Source: Bradyrhizobium sp. SRL28 (lineage in GTDB: Bacteria > Pseudomonadota > Alphaproteobacteria > Rhizobiales > Xanthobacteraceae). From it: a stretch of DNA of 64,000 bases. Position numbers and translations under genes: made by a program. Location of the stretch: positions 181,454 to 245,453 of the forward strand of contig NZ_JAHEAG010000009.1 in the NCBI RefSeq assembly GCF_018596315.1, written 5' to 3'. Positions 15,779 to 24,358 of the stretch are shown piece after piece. The first letter of the stretch is position 1, and each line of letters begins with the position of its first letter. The notes beneath the pieces are model-generated. The model was not told where the DNA came from, did no database searches, and was given only the letters and a program-made list of their open reading frames with translations.

Positions 15779-18442
15779 TTGCGCGACGATCGTCTACCCA
15801 CGCTCCGGACCGCAGTGATCGAGGGCTCCCTCGCGTTCCAGATGCGCCGCTTCGCGGCGGCGCAGGCCAACGACTGCGGTCTGCAGATCCTGAACTTGCC
15901 ACAGGTCGCCGCAAGGCTTGCCGGCGGCTTCGCGATTCCGGCTTCGGCCGATTTGTTGGAGCCTGCAATTCGGGAGGCGCTCGACGAAGGTGGCTTCGAC
16001 GAACTCGAGCGCGTGCGACATCTGCCGGGCATGACGCGCGCGGTGTTCCGGACCTTGAGGAAGATCTGGGCGGCGGACTTCGATCTCTCGGCGCCCGGCC
16101 CTGACGGTCACCGCCGCATCGCGGAAATGTCTCAGATAGAGGCCCGCCTGAAAGCACGCTTGCCTCCGTCAGCGATGACGCCAAGGGAACTGCGTGACGC
16201 CGCGCTGAAACGCATTCGGCATGCGCCTCGGATCGTCGGTGACATACGCATCGAGGGATTGTCCTTTATCGCGCCGGTTTGGCGACCGCTGATCGAGGCG
16301 CTTTGCGGGGTCGTCCCGGTCGAGTGGATCGCGCCGGCCGGCGCCGACGCCGGCTGGTTCCGCGGCACGATCGTGCGGCTGGATCCGGCCTCGGCCAAAC
16401 AGCCCGCCGTCGTTTCTTGCGCCGACGTCCGCCACGAGGTGGTCGAGAGCTTGAGATGGGCGCGGCAGCTCATCGCATCCGGCATCGCCAAACCCAACGA
16501 GATCGCGATCACGTCGGCCAACACGACGGCGTGGGACGATCATTTTCTCGCATGCGCCGAAGGCACCGGCTTCCGGCTCCACTTTTCCCATGGAGTTTCG
16601 GCACTCGCCTCGCGCGACGGGCAACGTTGCGCGGCCTTGGCCGACGTCCTGATGCACGGATTGAGCCAGCAGCGCGCTCGCCGGCTGTTCGCCGTAACAC
16701 GGGGACAGGGCCTCCCGCCGGACGACCTCCCGGACCGTTGGCTGGACGCGATACCGCGCGGCGCGGCACTGTCGAACGTGACGGATTGGAAGCGCGCGCT
16801 CGAAACGGCGGATCGCCAAGCGCCGGGACGGGTTTCCGTCGAGGCCACGTCTCCCCTCCTGGAGGTGCTCGCGAAGGGACCGGACGCGGCGGACGAGGCG
16901 GCGGCAACGTTTCTTCATGGACGCTCGCTCCGGATCTGGCAGGCCGCAACCCGTTCCGCGCCGACAGATGCCATCGAGTTGTCGTTGCGGAGTGCTCGTC
17001 TCACGTCGGAGACGGATGCGGCCGATGCCGTCGTGTGGTGTCCGGCGGGCGATCTCGCCGCCGCCCCCCGTCCCCACGTGCGGCTGCTCGGACTCACGAA
17101 CCGAGGCTGGCCGCGCGGAAGCGGAGAAGATCCAATTCTGCCTGACCATGTCCTGCCGGCCGGCGTCTTCGACGTCGATCCGGTGGCGCGCGCGGACCGC
17201 AGGCATTTCGCCGTTATCCTCGGTGCCGCGACAGGAAGCGCCATTCTTTCGCGCAGCCGACGAGGCGCGCAAGGCGGCCGTGTCGGCCGCAGCCCGCTGC
17301 TGCAGAACCGCGTGGAGATCGTCCTTCCACGCGAGCGGATTCCGGAGCATGCCTTCAATCAGTCCGACAGGCTGCTGGCCCGTCCCGAAGAGGCCGCCGG
17401 CATCGATCAGGTCGGTTCGGCCGGCCGTTGCTGGCACGACTGGCACGTCGAGCGCCTCACGGATCACGACGGATGCTTCGAGCCAGGTCATCCGGCTATC
17501 AAGCGTTCGATCGAGCGGATCCAGTCGGCGACCTCGTTGCAGCGGCTGCTGCGAGACCCGTTGGGATTCGTCTGGAAGTATGCTCTGGGTTTCGATGTCC
17601 CGCAGCAGCGGGAGCAGCCGCTGACCATCGCGCCGGACGAGTTCGGCAAGCTGGTTCACGAGCTGCTTCGGCGCGCCGTGGATGCCCTCGAACCGCAACC
17701 GGGATACGCGAAGGCGTCCGACATCCAGATCGAAAACGCGCTTGAGGACGCGGGCCGGGTCGCTCACGCCGCTTGGCCCCTCGAACGTCCGGTCCCGCCG
17801 AGACTGCTGTGGGCCAATACCGTCGACTACGCGATGGCGATGGCGATGGCCGGCCTGCTGCGAAAGGACATCAACGAAGACGGCACGCGCAGTTGGACCG
17901 AGGTGGCGTTCGGTCAATCAGCGGGCTTCGAGGCTGGTCGCGAGCTGCCGTGGGACCCGACGATCCCGGTCGAAATACCGGGCACGCCCGTTCGATTGCG
18001 TGGCACCATCGACCGCCTCGATATGCGGAGCAATCCGTTTGCGGTCAGGGTGACCGACTACAAGACGGGAGCGCCTCCCAAGAACGCGACCCGCATCGTG
18101 ATCGGCGGCGGCGCCGAATTGCAACGCGCCTTGTACGCGCTTGCGTGCCGTCAACTGCTCGAAGAAGAACCAAGGGTCTTGGCGAGATTGCTGTATCTGG
18201 CCGGTGAGCCGTTCGAGGTCAGATTGCAGGATGTCGATGCGGCTCTCGTCCGGATCGGCGCCTTCGTGAGCGAGGTGGTAGCCTTACTGCAACGAGGAAA
18301 CGCAGTACCCGGAAGGCTCGCCTACGACAGATCCAACGATCTTCGATTGGCGTTTCCCGCCTCACCCGGGTACGAGCGTCGCAAACGCGTCGCATTCGAC
18401 CGCGCTGCGGGTGGACTCTCGAAATTCTGGAGCGCGGCATGA
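15779..18442 (+). CDS. AddB-like PD-(D/E)XK nuclease subunit
   Basis: An 887-residue protein resembling the AddB subunit of helicase-nucleases. The C-terminal nuclease domain is clear: RGTIDRLDM (about 740), then VTDYKTG (about 759) and LQRALYALA, giving the D...DxK...Q-Y pattern. The rest is a long degenerate helicase-like body with RHEVVESLRWAR. It lacks a Walker A, as some AddB proteins do. The start is uncertain. A TTG at 15779 is the only start in this frame, with AAAAGGGG about ten bases upstream. An ATG at 15771 in another frame reads MSSCATIVYPRSGP and then stops at 15818, which looks like the natural N-terminus separated by a frameshift. The stop overlaps the next gene by four bases. 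Confidence 0.75.
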   Translation: MRDDRLPTLRTAVIEGSLAFQMRRFAAAQANDCGLQILNLPQVAARLAGGFAIPASADLLEPAIREALDEGGFDELERVRHLPGMTRAVFRTLRKIWAADFDLSAPGPDGHRRIAEMSQIEARLKARLPPSAMTPRELRDAALKRIRHAPRIVGDIRIEGLSFIAPVWRPLIEALCGVVPVEWIAPAGADAGWFRGTIVRLDPASAKQPAVVSCADVRHEVVESLRWARQLIASGIAKPNEIAITSANTTAWDDHFLACAEGTGFRLHFSHGVSALASRDGQRCAALADVLMHGLSQQRARRLFAVTRGQGLPPDDLPDRWLDAIPRGAALSNVTDWKRALETADRQAPGRVSVEATSPLLEVLAKGPDAADEAAATFLHGRSLRIWQAATRSAPTDAIELSLRSARLTSETDAADAVVWCPAGDLAAAPRPHVRLLGLTNRGWPRGSGEDPILPDHVLPAGVFDVDPVARADRRHFAVILGAATGSAILSRSRRGAQGGRVGRSPLLQNRVEIVLPRERIPEHAFNQSDRLLARPEEAAGIDQVGSAGRCWHDWHVERLTDHDGCFEPGHPAIKRSIERIQSATSLQRLLRDPLGFVWKYALGFDVPQQREQPLTIAPDEFGKLVHELLRRAVDALEPQPGYAKASDIQIENALEDAGRVAHAAWPLERPVPPRLLWANTVDYAMAMAMAGLLRKDINEDGTRSWTEVAFGQSAGFEAGRELPWDPTIPVEIPGTPVRLRGTIDRLDMRSNPFAVRVTDYKTGAPPKNATRIVIGGGAELQRALYALACRQLLEEEPRVLARLLYLAGEPFEVRLQDVDAALVRIGAFVSEVVALLQRGNAVPGRLAYDRSNDLRLAFPASPGYERRKRVAFDRAAGGLSKFWSAA

Positions 18443-21400
18443 CCCCGCGAGTCGACGACGGCGACCGCCGCCGCGCATTGACCGAACTCGATTCGACGCT
18501 TCTGGTCGAAGCCGCCGCAGGCACGGGAAAAACGTCGCTGCTCGCCGGCCGGGTGGTGATGCTGCTCGCCGGCGGCGCAGCTCCGAGGTCCATCGCGGCG
18601 ATCACCTTCACCGAGCTCGCGGCGGGCGAACTCCGCCAACGGATCGCTCACTACCTCGACGCCCTGCTCTCCGGAACCGTTCCGGGTGAACTGCGGCTAT
18701 GCATTCCGTCGAAACTGAAGGCGGCGCATCGGAGATCGCTGGAGAGGGCGAGCGAGCTACTGGACGAACTGACCTGCTCGACGATCCATGGATTTTGCCA
18801 CGACCTGCTGCGGACCTACTCCGTCGAGGCGAAGATCGATCCGGGCGCAGAAATTCTCGATCGCGATCAGGCCGATTTCATATTCGACGCGATCTTCGAT
18901 CATTGGTGGCGCGATCGGCTCGACGAGCCTCGTCCGGCCGATGATCCGATCACGGTGGTGGCGAGGAAGGATCCGACCGGAGCTGAGAAACTCCTGCGCG
19001 ACTTCGCCAAATCGAGGCGGCGCTACCGGAATGCCCGACCCCTGTCGCCCGATCTGGATGTCGACGCTCACCTCGATTTCGGAGAGAACGTTCGCGAGTT
19101 CCGCCGTTGGTACGACCGCGTCGGGGGACCGCGCGACGCCGAAAGCGACATCGCAAATCTCGAAACGTTGGCCACGCACTTCGAAGGCAGCTTCGCAGCA
19201 GGTCTCGACTTCGCGCGGTTGTGGGACGCAGCGCACCCCGCGACGCTGGGCCTCATGCGGTCCAGATCGTTCGATCTCCGCGAATACAGGCGACGCTCGA
19301 TTTGGAAGCGCGCCAAAGGGGACGTAGAGGGTGGACCTCTCGCCGACCAGGCTGAAGAGCATTACGCGCGATGCCGCGAAGCCTACGGCACGCTGATGGG
19401 CCGGATCGCAACTGCGATCGTCAGCGTGTTCTCGTCCGAGCTCGACGGGCTCCTCGCCGAATACGAAGCGTTCAAGCGGCGCGCGGCGGTGATGGATTTC
19501 GATGACCTGCTCTTTACCTGCCGCGAGGTGCTCCGCCGATATCCCGAGGTACGGGCCGCCGCTGGCGAGCACTTCTCGCGCATACTGGTGGATGAGTTCC
19601 AGGACACGGACCCCGTGCAGGCGGAGATTCTATTTCTTTTGGCCGGATCCGACGGATCCGCCGGTGCTTGGCAAGAGCGTCGCCTGAGACCCGGTCAACT
19701 CTTCCTGGTCGGCGATCCCAAACAAGCTATCTACCGCTTCCGAGGAGCCGATCTCGCCACCTACCTCATGGTGCGGAACGCGATCGAGGCCCAGTTTCCC
19801 GATAACATACTTCGGGTCACGGCGAATTTTCGATCGAGACCGCGCATCCTCGAACACATCAACGGCTGCTTCGCGGGACCGCTCGCCGCGCAACAGGCGG
19901 GGTACGTCGCGCTGCAGGGCACGAGAGACGACGCGGATCACGGTTTTCCGAGCGTCGCCAAAGTATCCGTCGAGCTTTTGCCGAATACCCGGATCGACAC
20001 CAGCCGGGACGAAGAGGCACGTGTTGTCGCCGAGATCTGCAGCCGACTGATCGGCAACGTCGAACTGAAGCTGAACAACGGCGGCAGCAGGCGCTTGACG
20101 CCAGGAGACATCGCCCTGTTGGCGCCCGTCTCGACCGAGCTATGGCGCTACGAGCGGGCCCTCGAGGAAGTCGGACTACCTTTCGCGTCACAAGCCGGCA
20201 AGAATCTTTTCAAGCGGCAGGAGGCTCAGGATCTCGTCGCGCTGGTCCGCAGCATCGTCGACGCGCGCGACACGCTGGCCTTGGGTGCCCTTCTGCGAGG
20301 GCCCTTGGTGGGACTTTCCGAGCAGGATTTGCTCACGATCACCGCGAGCCTCCCCGTTCCGCCGGGCAGCGAGTCGGCCCGCCTCTCGCTAAACACCGAC
20401 CCGACGATCGTACAAAACGATCTGGCTCGAGAGATACTCGGCATATTGCGCGACCTTCGACTCCGGCTGCGCGTCACCACGCCCGCGCTGCTGCTCGCCG
20501 AAGCGATCGAACGGCTTCGAGTGCGCGCCATCGTCGCCGGACGCAGTGCGGATCAGGCCGCCCGCTCGCTCGCTAACGTCGATGGTCTGCTTGAGCGCGC
20601 CCGCAACTATGGAGTGCGCGGGTTCGTGCAATTCGCGCGGGACCTGGACGACGATTGGTCTGCCGGCACCGGCTTCGCCGAGGGCATCGTCGAAGCGGAC
20701 GGCCGATCCATCGAGATCGTGACAGTCCACAGCTCAAAAGGCCTTGAGTGGCCGGTCGTCATTCCTATCAACCGGGCTTCGATGCCCCGCCCGCCCGAAC
20801 CGTTTGTGTACCGCCGGAGCGACGAGAGCCTGCACTGGGCGCTCGGCCAGGTGACGCCGCCCACGCTGGAGAGCGCGCTGCAAGGGGAGAACCGGGAAAA
20901 GCGCGACGAGAACCTTCGGCTGCTCTACGTGGCTTGCACGCGCGCCATGGAATTGCTCGTCATTCCCGAGTTCACCTGGTGCGACGAGAAGTCCTGGGCG
21001 AAACAGCTCGACTTCGGACTCGAAGACATCCCCGAACTGGACGTCTCATTGCTTCGGCGCGCCGTCGTCGCTGCACCTAAGTCGAGCGAGAATCAACAGT
21101 CGGCGGAGGTCTTCGCCGAAGAACAGTCGCGGATCGAGCGAGGCTTTCCGCCGATCGCATGGACAAGACCGAGTGAGAGCGATCCGGATGTACTGCCGAC
21201 CCAGCTCCCGGACTCCGCAGAAGACGCGCTGCTCGACGCCCCAGTGCTGATCCAAGGCAGTCGCCTGCGCGGCGTCATTCTGCACAAGCTTATGGAGGAG
21301 CTCGCGACCGGTGAGCTCAACGCGAAAGCCGGCGAAATGAGGGAAAGGGCTCACCTCCTTTGCCAGCAACTCGCGACGGACGCGACGGCAATCGGCAAGC

Positions 21401-21753
21401 CCGATCCCGGCGAGATGGCGGACACCGCCCTCCGCACATTTACCCTGCCCGAATTGCAGCCGTTCATTCAACGGTTCGTTCCGGAAGTGCCGTTGTACGG
21501 CGGAACGACCGCGGGCGCCGACGAACTGATTTCCGGCCGCGCCGATGCGGTCGCCCTGGCAGACGACGGTGATCTGGTCGTGTTCGATTGGAAAAGCGAT
21601 GTTGCGCCTAGCGGACAAAACCGCATGGCCTATCGGGAGCAACTCGGTCAGTATCTTCGCGTCTTGGGCGCACAGCGCGGCGCGATCGTGTACATGACAG
21701 CGGGCCGTATCGACTGGATCAACTCGGCGGGTCGAACGGTCAGGTCGACGTAA
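18439..21753 (+). CDS. AddA-like UvrD helicase with C-terminal nuclease
   Basis: An 1104-residue superfamily 1 helicase-nuclease. Motifs in order: Walker A EAAAGTGKTSL (about 24-34), ITFTELAAGELRQRI, Walker B VDEFQDTDPVQ (about 385), GDPKQAIYRFRGAD, VTVHSSKGLEWPV (about 760), and LRLLYVACTRA. The C-terminal RecB-type nuclease domain has SGRADAVAL and FDWKSD (about 1050) with the following Q/Y motif. It should unwind and degrade double-stranded DNA ends together with the AddB-like partner, whose stop codon it overlaps by four bases. Whether this pair does recombination repair, as chromosomal AddAB does, or element defence is not shown by the sequence. Confidence 0.88.
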   Translation: MTPRVDDGDRRRALTELDSTLLVEAAAGTGKTSLLAGRVVMLLAGGAAPRSIAAITFTELAAGELRQRIAHYLDALLSGTVPGELRLCIPSKLKAAHRRSLERASELLDELTCSTIHGFCHDLLRTYSVEAKIDPGAEILDRDQADFIFDAIFDHWWRDRLDEPRPADDPITVVARKDPTGAEKLLRDFAKSRRRYRNARPLSPDLDVDAHLDFGENVREFRRWYDRVGGPRDAESDIANLETLATHFEGSFAAGLDFARLWDAAHPATLGLMRSRSFDLREYRRRSIWKRAKGDVEGGPLADQAEEHYARCREAYGTLMGRIATAIVSVFSSELDGLLAEYEAFKRRAAVMDFDDLLFTCREVLRRYPEVRAAAGEHFSRILVDEFQDTDPVQAEILFLLAGSDGSAGAWQERRLRPGQLFLVGDPKQAIYRFRGADLATYLMVRNAIEAQFPDNILRVTANFRSRPRILEHINGCFAGPLAAQQAGYVALQGTRDDADHGFPSVAKVSVELLPNTRIDTSRDEEARVVAEICSRLIGNVELKLNNGGSRRLTPGDIALLAPVSTELWRYERALEEVGLPFASQAGKNLFKRQEAQDLVALVRSIVDARDTLALGALLRGPLVGLSEQDLLTITASLPVPPGSESARLSLNTDPTIVQNDLAREILGILRDLRLRLRVTTPALLLAEAIERLRVRAIVAGRSADQAARSLANVDGLLERARNYGVRGFVQFARDLDDDWSAGTGFAEGIVEADGRSIEIVTVHSSKGLEWPVVIPINRASMPRPPEPFVYRRSDESLHWALGQVTPPTLESALQGENREKRDENLRLLYVACTRAMELLVIPEFTWCDEKSWAKQLDFGLEDIPELDVSLLRRAVVAAPKSSENQQSAEVFAEEQSRIERGFPPIAWTRPSESDPDVLPTQLPDSAEDALLDAPVLIQGSRLRGVILHKLMEELATGELNAKAGEMRERAHLLCQQLATDATAIGKPDPGEMADTALRTFTLPELQPFIQRFVPEVPLYGGTTAGADELISGRADAVALADDGDLVVFDWKSDVAPSGQNRMAYREQLGQYLRVLGAQRGAIVYMTAGRIDWINSAGRTVRST

Positions 21754-21911
21754 TTCGCGCTCGTCGTCCATGATCGCCGTAATTCTGATCGACGAATTCC
21801 GTCCGTTTTTTCCGGTCGTACATCCCGCTGCGCAAATCGTGCCGTGCGCTGATAACTCCGTCCCAAAAAGTAACCTGGCGATTTGGACGCCTCGTGCGGA
21901 GCGACGCCGGC

Positions 21912-22388
21912 CTAATTGGGAGGACCCAGAGCGTCAAGCAATCGATCGACGAAAATCGCCTGTCCCATGAGGATCTTTCGTCGCGCGTCGGTGACAGCGA
22001 ACCAAGCCGCTCGGTCGATTTCCCGAAAGGTCCGATGGCGTCCGGAACGCGGCGGCCATTCCATCTCGAAGGTGTTGCTGCGGATGAGCGCGGGATCCCA
22101 GTCGCCTTCGATGGCCCAAGCTTGTACGACTTTGCCGCCCGCTTGCCGCGTCTCCCCGAGTGGCAAGAAAACTCCCTGCGGGTGGTATCCAGTTTCCTCG
22201 GCGAATTCGCGCCGAGCGGCGGACAGCGGCGCTTCATCGGCGCCAATCAGACCTTTCGGGATGCTCCAGGCACCGTCATCCTTGTTTTGCCAAAATGGTC
22301 CGCCTGGATGAGCGAGCAAGACTTCGAGATCGGTGGCGCGCCCTCGAAACAGGAGGAGCCCGGCGCTTTGCGATTTCCGCGAAGCCAT
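21912..22388 (-). CDS. NUDIX hydrolase
   Basis: A 158-residue NUDIX protein. The NUDIX box is complete (about residues 45-67), with G-x5-E-x7-REFAEETGY inside GLIGADEAPLSAARREFAEE. It should hydrolyse a nucleoside diphosphate linked to another group; the specific substrate cannot be read. It starts eight bases after the Ku stop and reads in the same direction, so Ku and this gene form an operon. NUDIX proteins of this type (SIPKGLI...) are frequent beside Ku or LigD in rhizobia. Sanitising damaged nucleotides or clearing adenylated intermediates during end joining is a plausible but unproven role. Confidence 0.88.
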   Translation of the reverse strand: MASRKSQSAGLLLFRGRATDLEVLLAHPGGPFWQNKDDGAWSIPKGLIGADEAPLSAARREFAEETGYHPQGVFLPLGETRQAGGKVVQAWAIEGDWDPALIRSNTFEMEWPPRSGRHRTFREIDRAAWFAVTDARRKILMGQAIFVDRLLDALGPPN

Positions 22389-22396
22389 CGTGGACG

Positions 22397-23329
22397 CTAG
22401 GCCGACTTCCGCTGCGGTTTGGCCGCCGGCTTCTTCGCTGCGGCCTCCTTGGCCGGTTTCTTGCCGGCAATCGGCATCAGCATTTCCTTCTGCCCGGCTG
22501 CTGCCTTGCGCGCCTTCTTGGCTGGCTTCTTCGGCGCCTCTGTCGCTGCCGACGCGTCTCTTCCGATGCTCTTACGCAGCGCATCCATCAGGTCTACGAC
22601 GTTCTCGCCGCGCGGACGCGCTTTGGCGGTGATGGGTTTGCCGGCGCGCTTCTGGTTGATGAGATCGAGAAGGGCGGTTTCGTACTGGTCTTCGAACTTG
22701 TCCGGCTCGAAGTGGCCCGCCTTCTGGTTGACAATGTGCCTGGCGAGATCAAGCATGTCCTTGGTGACTTTGACATCCTGGATGTCGTCGAAATAGTCCT
22801 TTTCGGAGCGGACTTCGTAGGGATAGCGCAGCAACGTTCCCATCAGGCCCTTGTCCAGCGGATCGAGCGCGATGATGTGCTCCCGATTGGTCAGCACCAC
22901 GCGCCCGATCGCGACCTTGTTCATCTCGCGGATGGTTTCGCGGATGACGGCGAAAGCGTCGTGGCCAACTTTCCCGTCTGGCACCAGGTAGTAGGGACGG
23001 ATCAGATACCTCGGGTCGATCTCGCTGCGGTCGACGAACTCATCGATCTCGATGGTTCGCGTCGATTCCAGCGCGACGTTCTCGAGCTCCTCCTTCGTCA
23101 CCTCGATGAAGGTGTCGGTGTCCACCTTGTAGCCCTTGACAATATCCTCGTTGGCGACCTCCTCGCCGGTATCGGCGTCCACCTTGGCGTACTTGATGCG
23201 GTGGCCGGTCTTCCGGTTGAGCTGGTTAAACGAGACCTTTTCGGATTCCGACGTGGCCGGATAGAGCGCTACCGGACAGGTGACGAGGGAAAGGCGCAGG
23301 AAGCCTTTCCAGTTAGCGCGGGGGGCCAT
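22397..23329 (-). CDS. ku: Non-homologous end-joining protein Ku
   Basis: A 310-residue bacterial Ku. The core (1-250) contains the family blocks SLVTCPVALYPATSESEKVSFNQL (seen in part here), HRIKYAKVDADTGEEV, IVKGYKVD and the EIDPRYLIRPYYLVPD strand region. The last 55 residues are a lysine/alanine-rich basic tail, typical of bacterial Ku proteins that bind DNA and recruit ligase D. Ku forms a dimeric ring on double-strand ends. No ligD is visible in the window; rhizobia often carry several ku and ligD genes elsewhere. Its start faces the SOS-type operon at 23475 across 145 bases, which includes a LexA-type box. Confidence 0.95.
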   Translation of the reverse strand: MAPRANWKGFLRLSLVTCPVALYPATSESEKVSFNQLNRKTGHRIKYAKVDADTGEEVANEDIVKGYKVDTDTFIEVTKEELENVALESTRTIEIDEFVDRSEIDPRYLIRPYYLVPDGKVGHDAFAVIRETIREMNKVAIGRVVLTNREHIIALDPLDKGLMGTLLRYPYEVRSEKDYFDDIQDVKVTKDMLDLARHIVNQKAGHFEPDKFEDQYETALLDLINQKRAGKPITAKARPRGENVVDLMDALRKSIGRDASAATEAPKKPAKKARKAAAGQKEMLMPIAGKKPAKEAAAKKPAAKPQRKSA

Positions 23330-23450
23330 GGCGGGGGAACTCCAATACTGATGTCGGATTCAAGACGAACGGCCCGGCTTGGTTCCGACATCGCGCCCCT
23401 TCCAACGGGATGATTTCTTCTCGGCGCGGACGTAAGCGGACTCGACTTTT

Positions 23451-23465
23451 GTTCTCTTTATGTTC
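23451..23465 (+). promoter_or_regulatory. LexA-type SOS box
   Basis: The sequence is GTTC, seven bases, GTTC: GTTCTCTTTATGTTC. It matches the alphaproteobacterial LexA operator GTTC-N7-GTTC exactly and ends nine bases before the ATG at 23475. It is the only such box I noticed in the window. It sits before an operon containing SRAP and DinB genes, both classical SOS-response members. Confidence 0.8.
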
Positions 23466-23474
23466 TAATTCGGA

Positions 23475-23870
23475 ATGACAGACCGACCCGCGAGCTGGCG
23501 CATGCCTACCCCGAAGCAGATGGAAAAGCTGGCCGCTGAAGCCATCCGCAGTCGGGCCCCCTCCGCTGCGGCTCCCGATGCGCCCCTCCCGGCCGAATAC
23601 TGGGAATCGGTCCTCGAAGGCCCGCGCGCCGATACGTCAGGAGCCCAGATGCGGCAGCGACGTCTTTCTGAGATTCAGCGCCACCTACTCCGCGTCTCCT
23701 GCCGCCGCTGCGAACGGACCGTCGAAATCCAAACCGCCGATGCAGTCCGATTGTATGGCGGCAACGCAGTCTGGAAGGACGTCGCGCAGCGACTGCTTGA
23801 CAACACCTGTCAGCAGCGCACCGGAAGACACGAAGAGGACGGGTGCTGGCCGGGATTTGACATGCCCTAG
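23475..23870 (+). CDS. Hypothetical protein with CxxC motif, first gene of SOS-type operon
   Basis: A 131-residue protein with no family I can name. The N-terminal half is polar and proline/alanine-rich. The C-terminal half has SCRRCERTVEIQTADAVRLYG followed by two more cysteines (NTCQQ and DGCWPG), so a zinc-binding fold is possible. Its ATG is directly behind the LexA-type box. The next gene also ends in a two-pair cysteine ribbon, so the two may be related or act together. Its position as lead gene of a damage-response operon is the main functional clue. Confidence 0.7.
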   Translation: MTDRPASWRMPTPKQMEKLAAEAIRSRAPSAAAPDAPLPAEYWESVLEGPRADTSGAQMRQRRLSEIQRHLLRVSCRRCERTVEIQTADAVRLYGGNAVWKDVAQRLLDNTCQQRTGRHEEDGCWPGFDMP

Positions 23871-23907
23871 CCTGCACCCCGAGTTTGGTCTGGGCTTGGA
23901 TGTCCGG

Positions 23908-24357
23908 ATGGCGCCAAAACATCACCCGACGCCGCTGTCAGGCGGAGACCGAAAGGCTCTGACGAAGGAATTGGGGAAAGCACGCGCGATGACCGGCATT
24001 CTGGCTGCGCAATCAGCAGAGATGCGAGCCAAGGGCGCTGCGCTGATCCAGCAGGCCGACAGGTTGCTCTGTGAAAGCTGGAACGAGCGGATGTGGAGCG
24101 ATGGCGAGCCGATCGACCCCTCGCCAACCATTGACCAGGCGATCAACGGCGGCTTTCCCTGGCTGGAAATCCAGTGTTCGCGGTGCAAGAGCCCGAACGA
24201 TGTCGATCTGGCAGCCCTCAAGCATCCGCCGACCACCTTCGTGCACGATCTTGCAAACCGTCTGCGCTGCCGCAAGTGCGCCAAGGCCGGGCGGCGCCCG
24301 TCCGCGACCTTGCTCCAACTTGGTTGGCAGCCGCGTCACCCTCAAGGGGAGGTCTAG
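23908..24357 (+). CDS. Hypothetical zinc-ribbon-like protein in the SOS-type operon
   Basis: A 149-residue protein. Residues 1-60 form a helical segment rich in alanine (LGKARAMTGILAAQSAEMR). The second half carries IQCSRCKSPNDVDLAAL and, 30 residues later, LRCRKCAKAGRR: two CxxC pairs with the spacing of a zinc ribbon. I chose the ATG at 23908 (MAPKHHPTPLSGG). Its ribosome site is weak, so it may be translated by coupling from the upstream gene, which ends 37 bases earlier. No known function; a DNA- or protein-binding accessory for the helicase that follows two bases later is inference. Confidence 0.7.
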   Translation: MAPKHHPTPLSGGDRKALTKELGKARAMTGILAAQSAEMRAKGAALIQQADRLLCESWNERMWSDGEPIDPSPTIDQAINGGFPWLEIQCSRCKSPNDVDLAALKHPPTTFVHDLANRLRCRKCAKAGRRPSATLLQLGWQPRHPQGEV

Positions 24358-24358
24358 G

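Noticed and set aside
16169..17917. Long minus-strand frame opposite the AddB-like gene
   Set aside because: Antisense shadow of a high-GC gene; the translation has no recognisable family.
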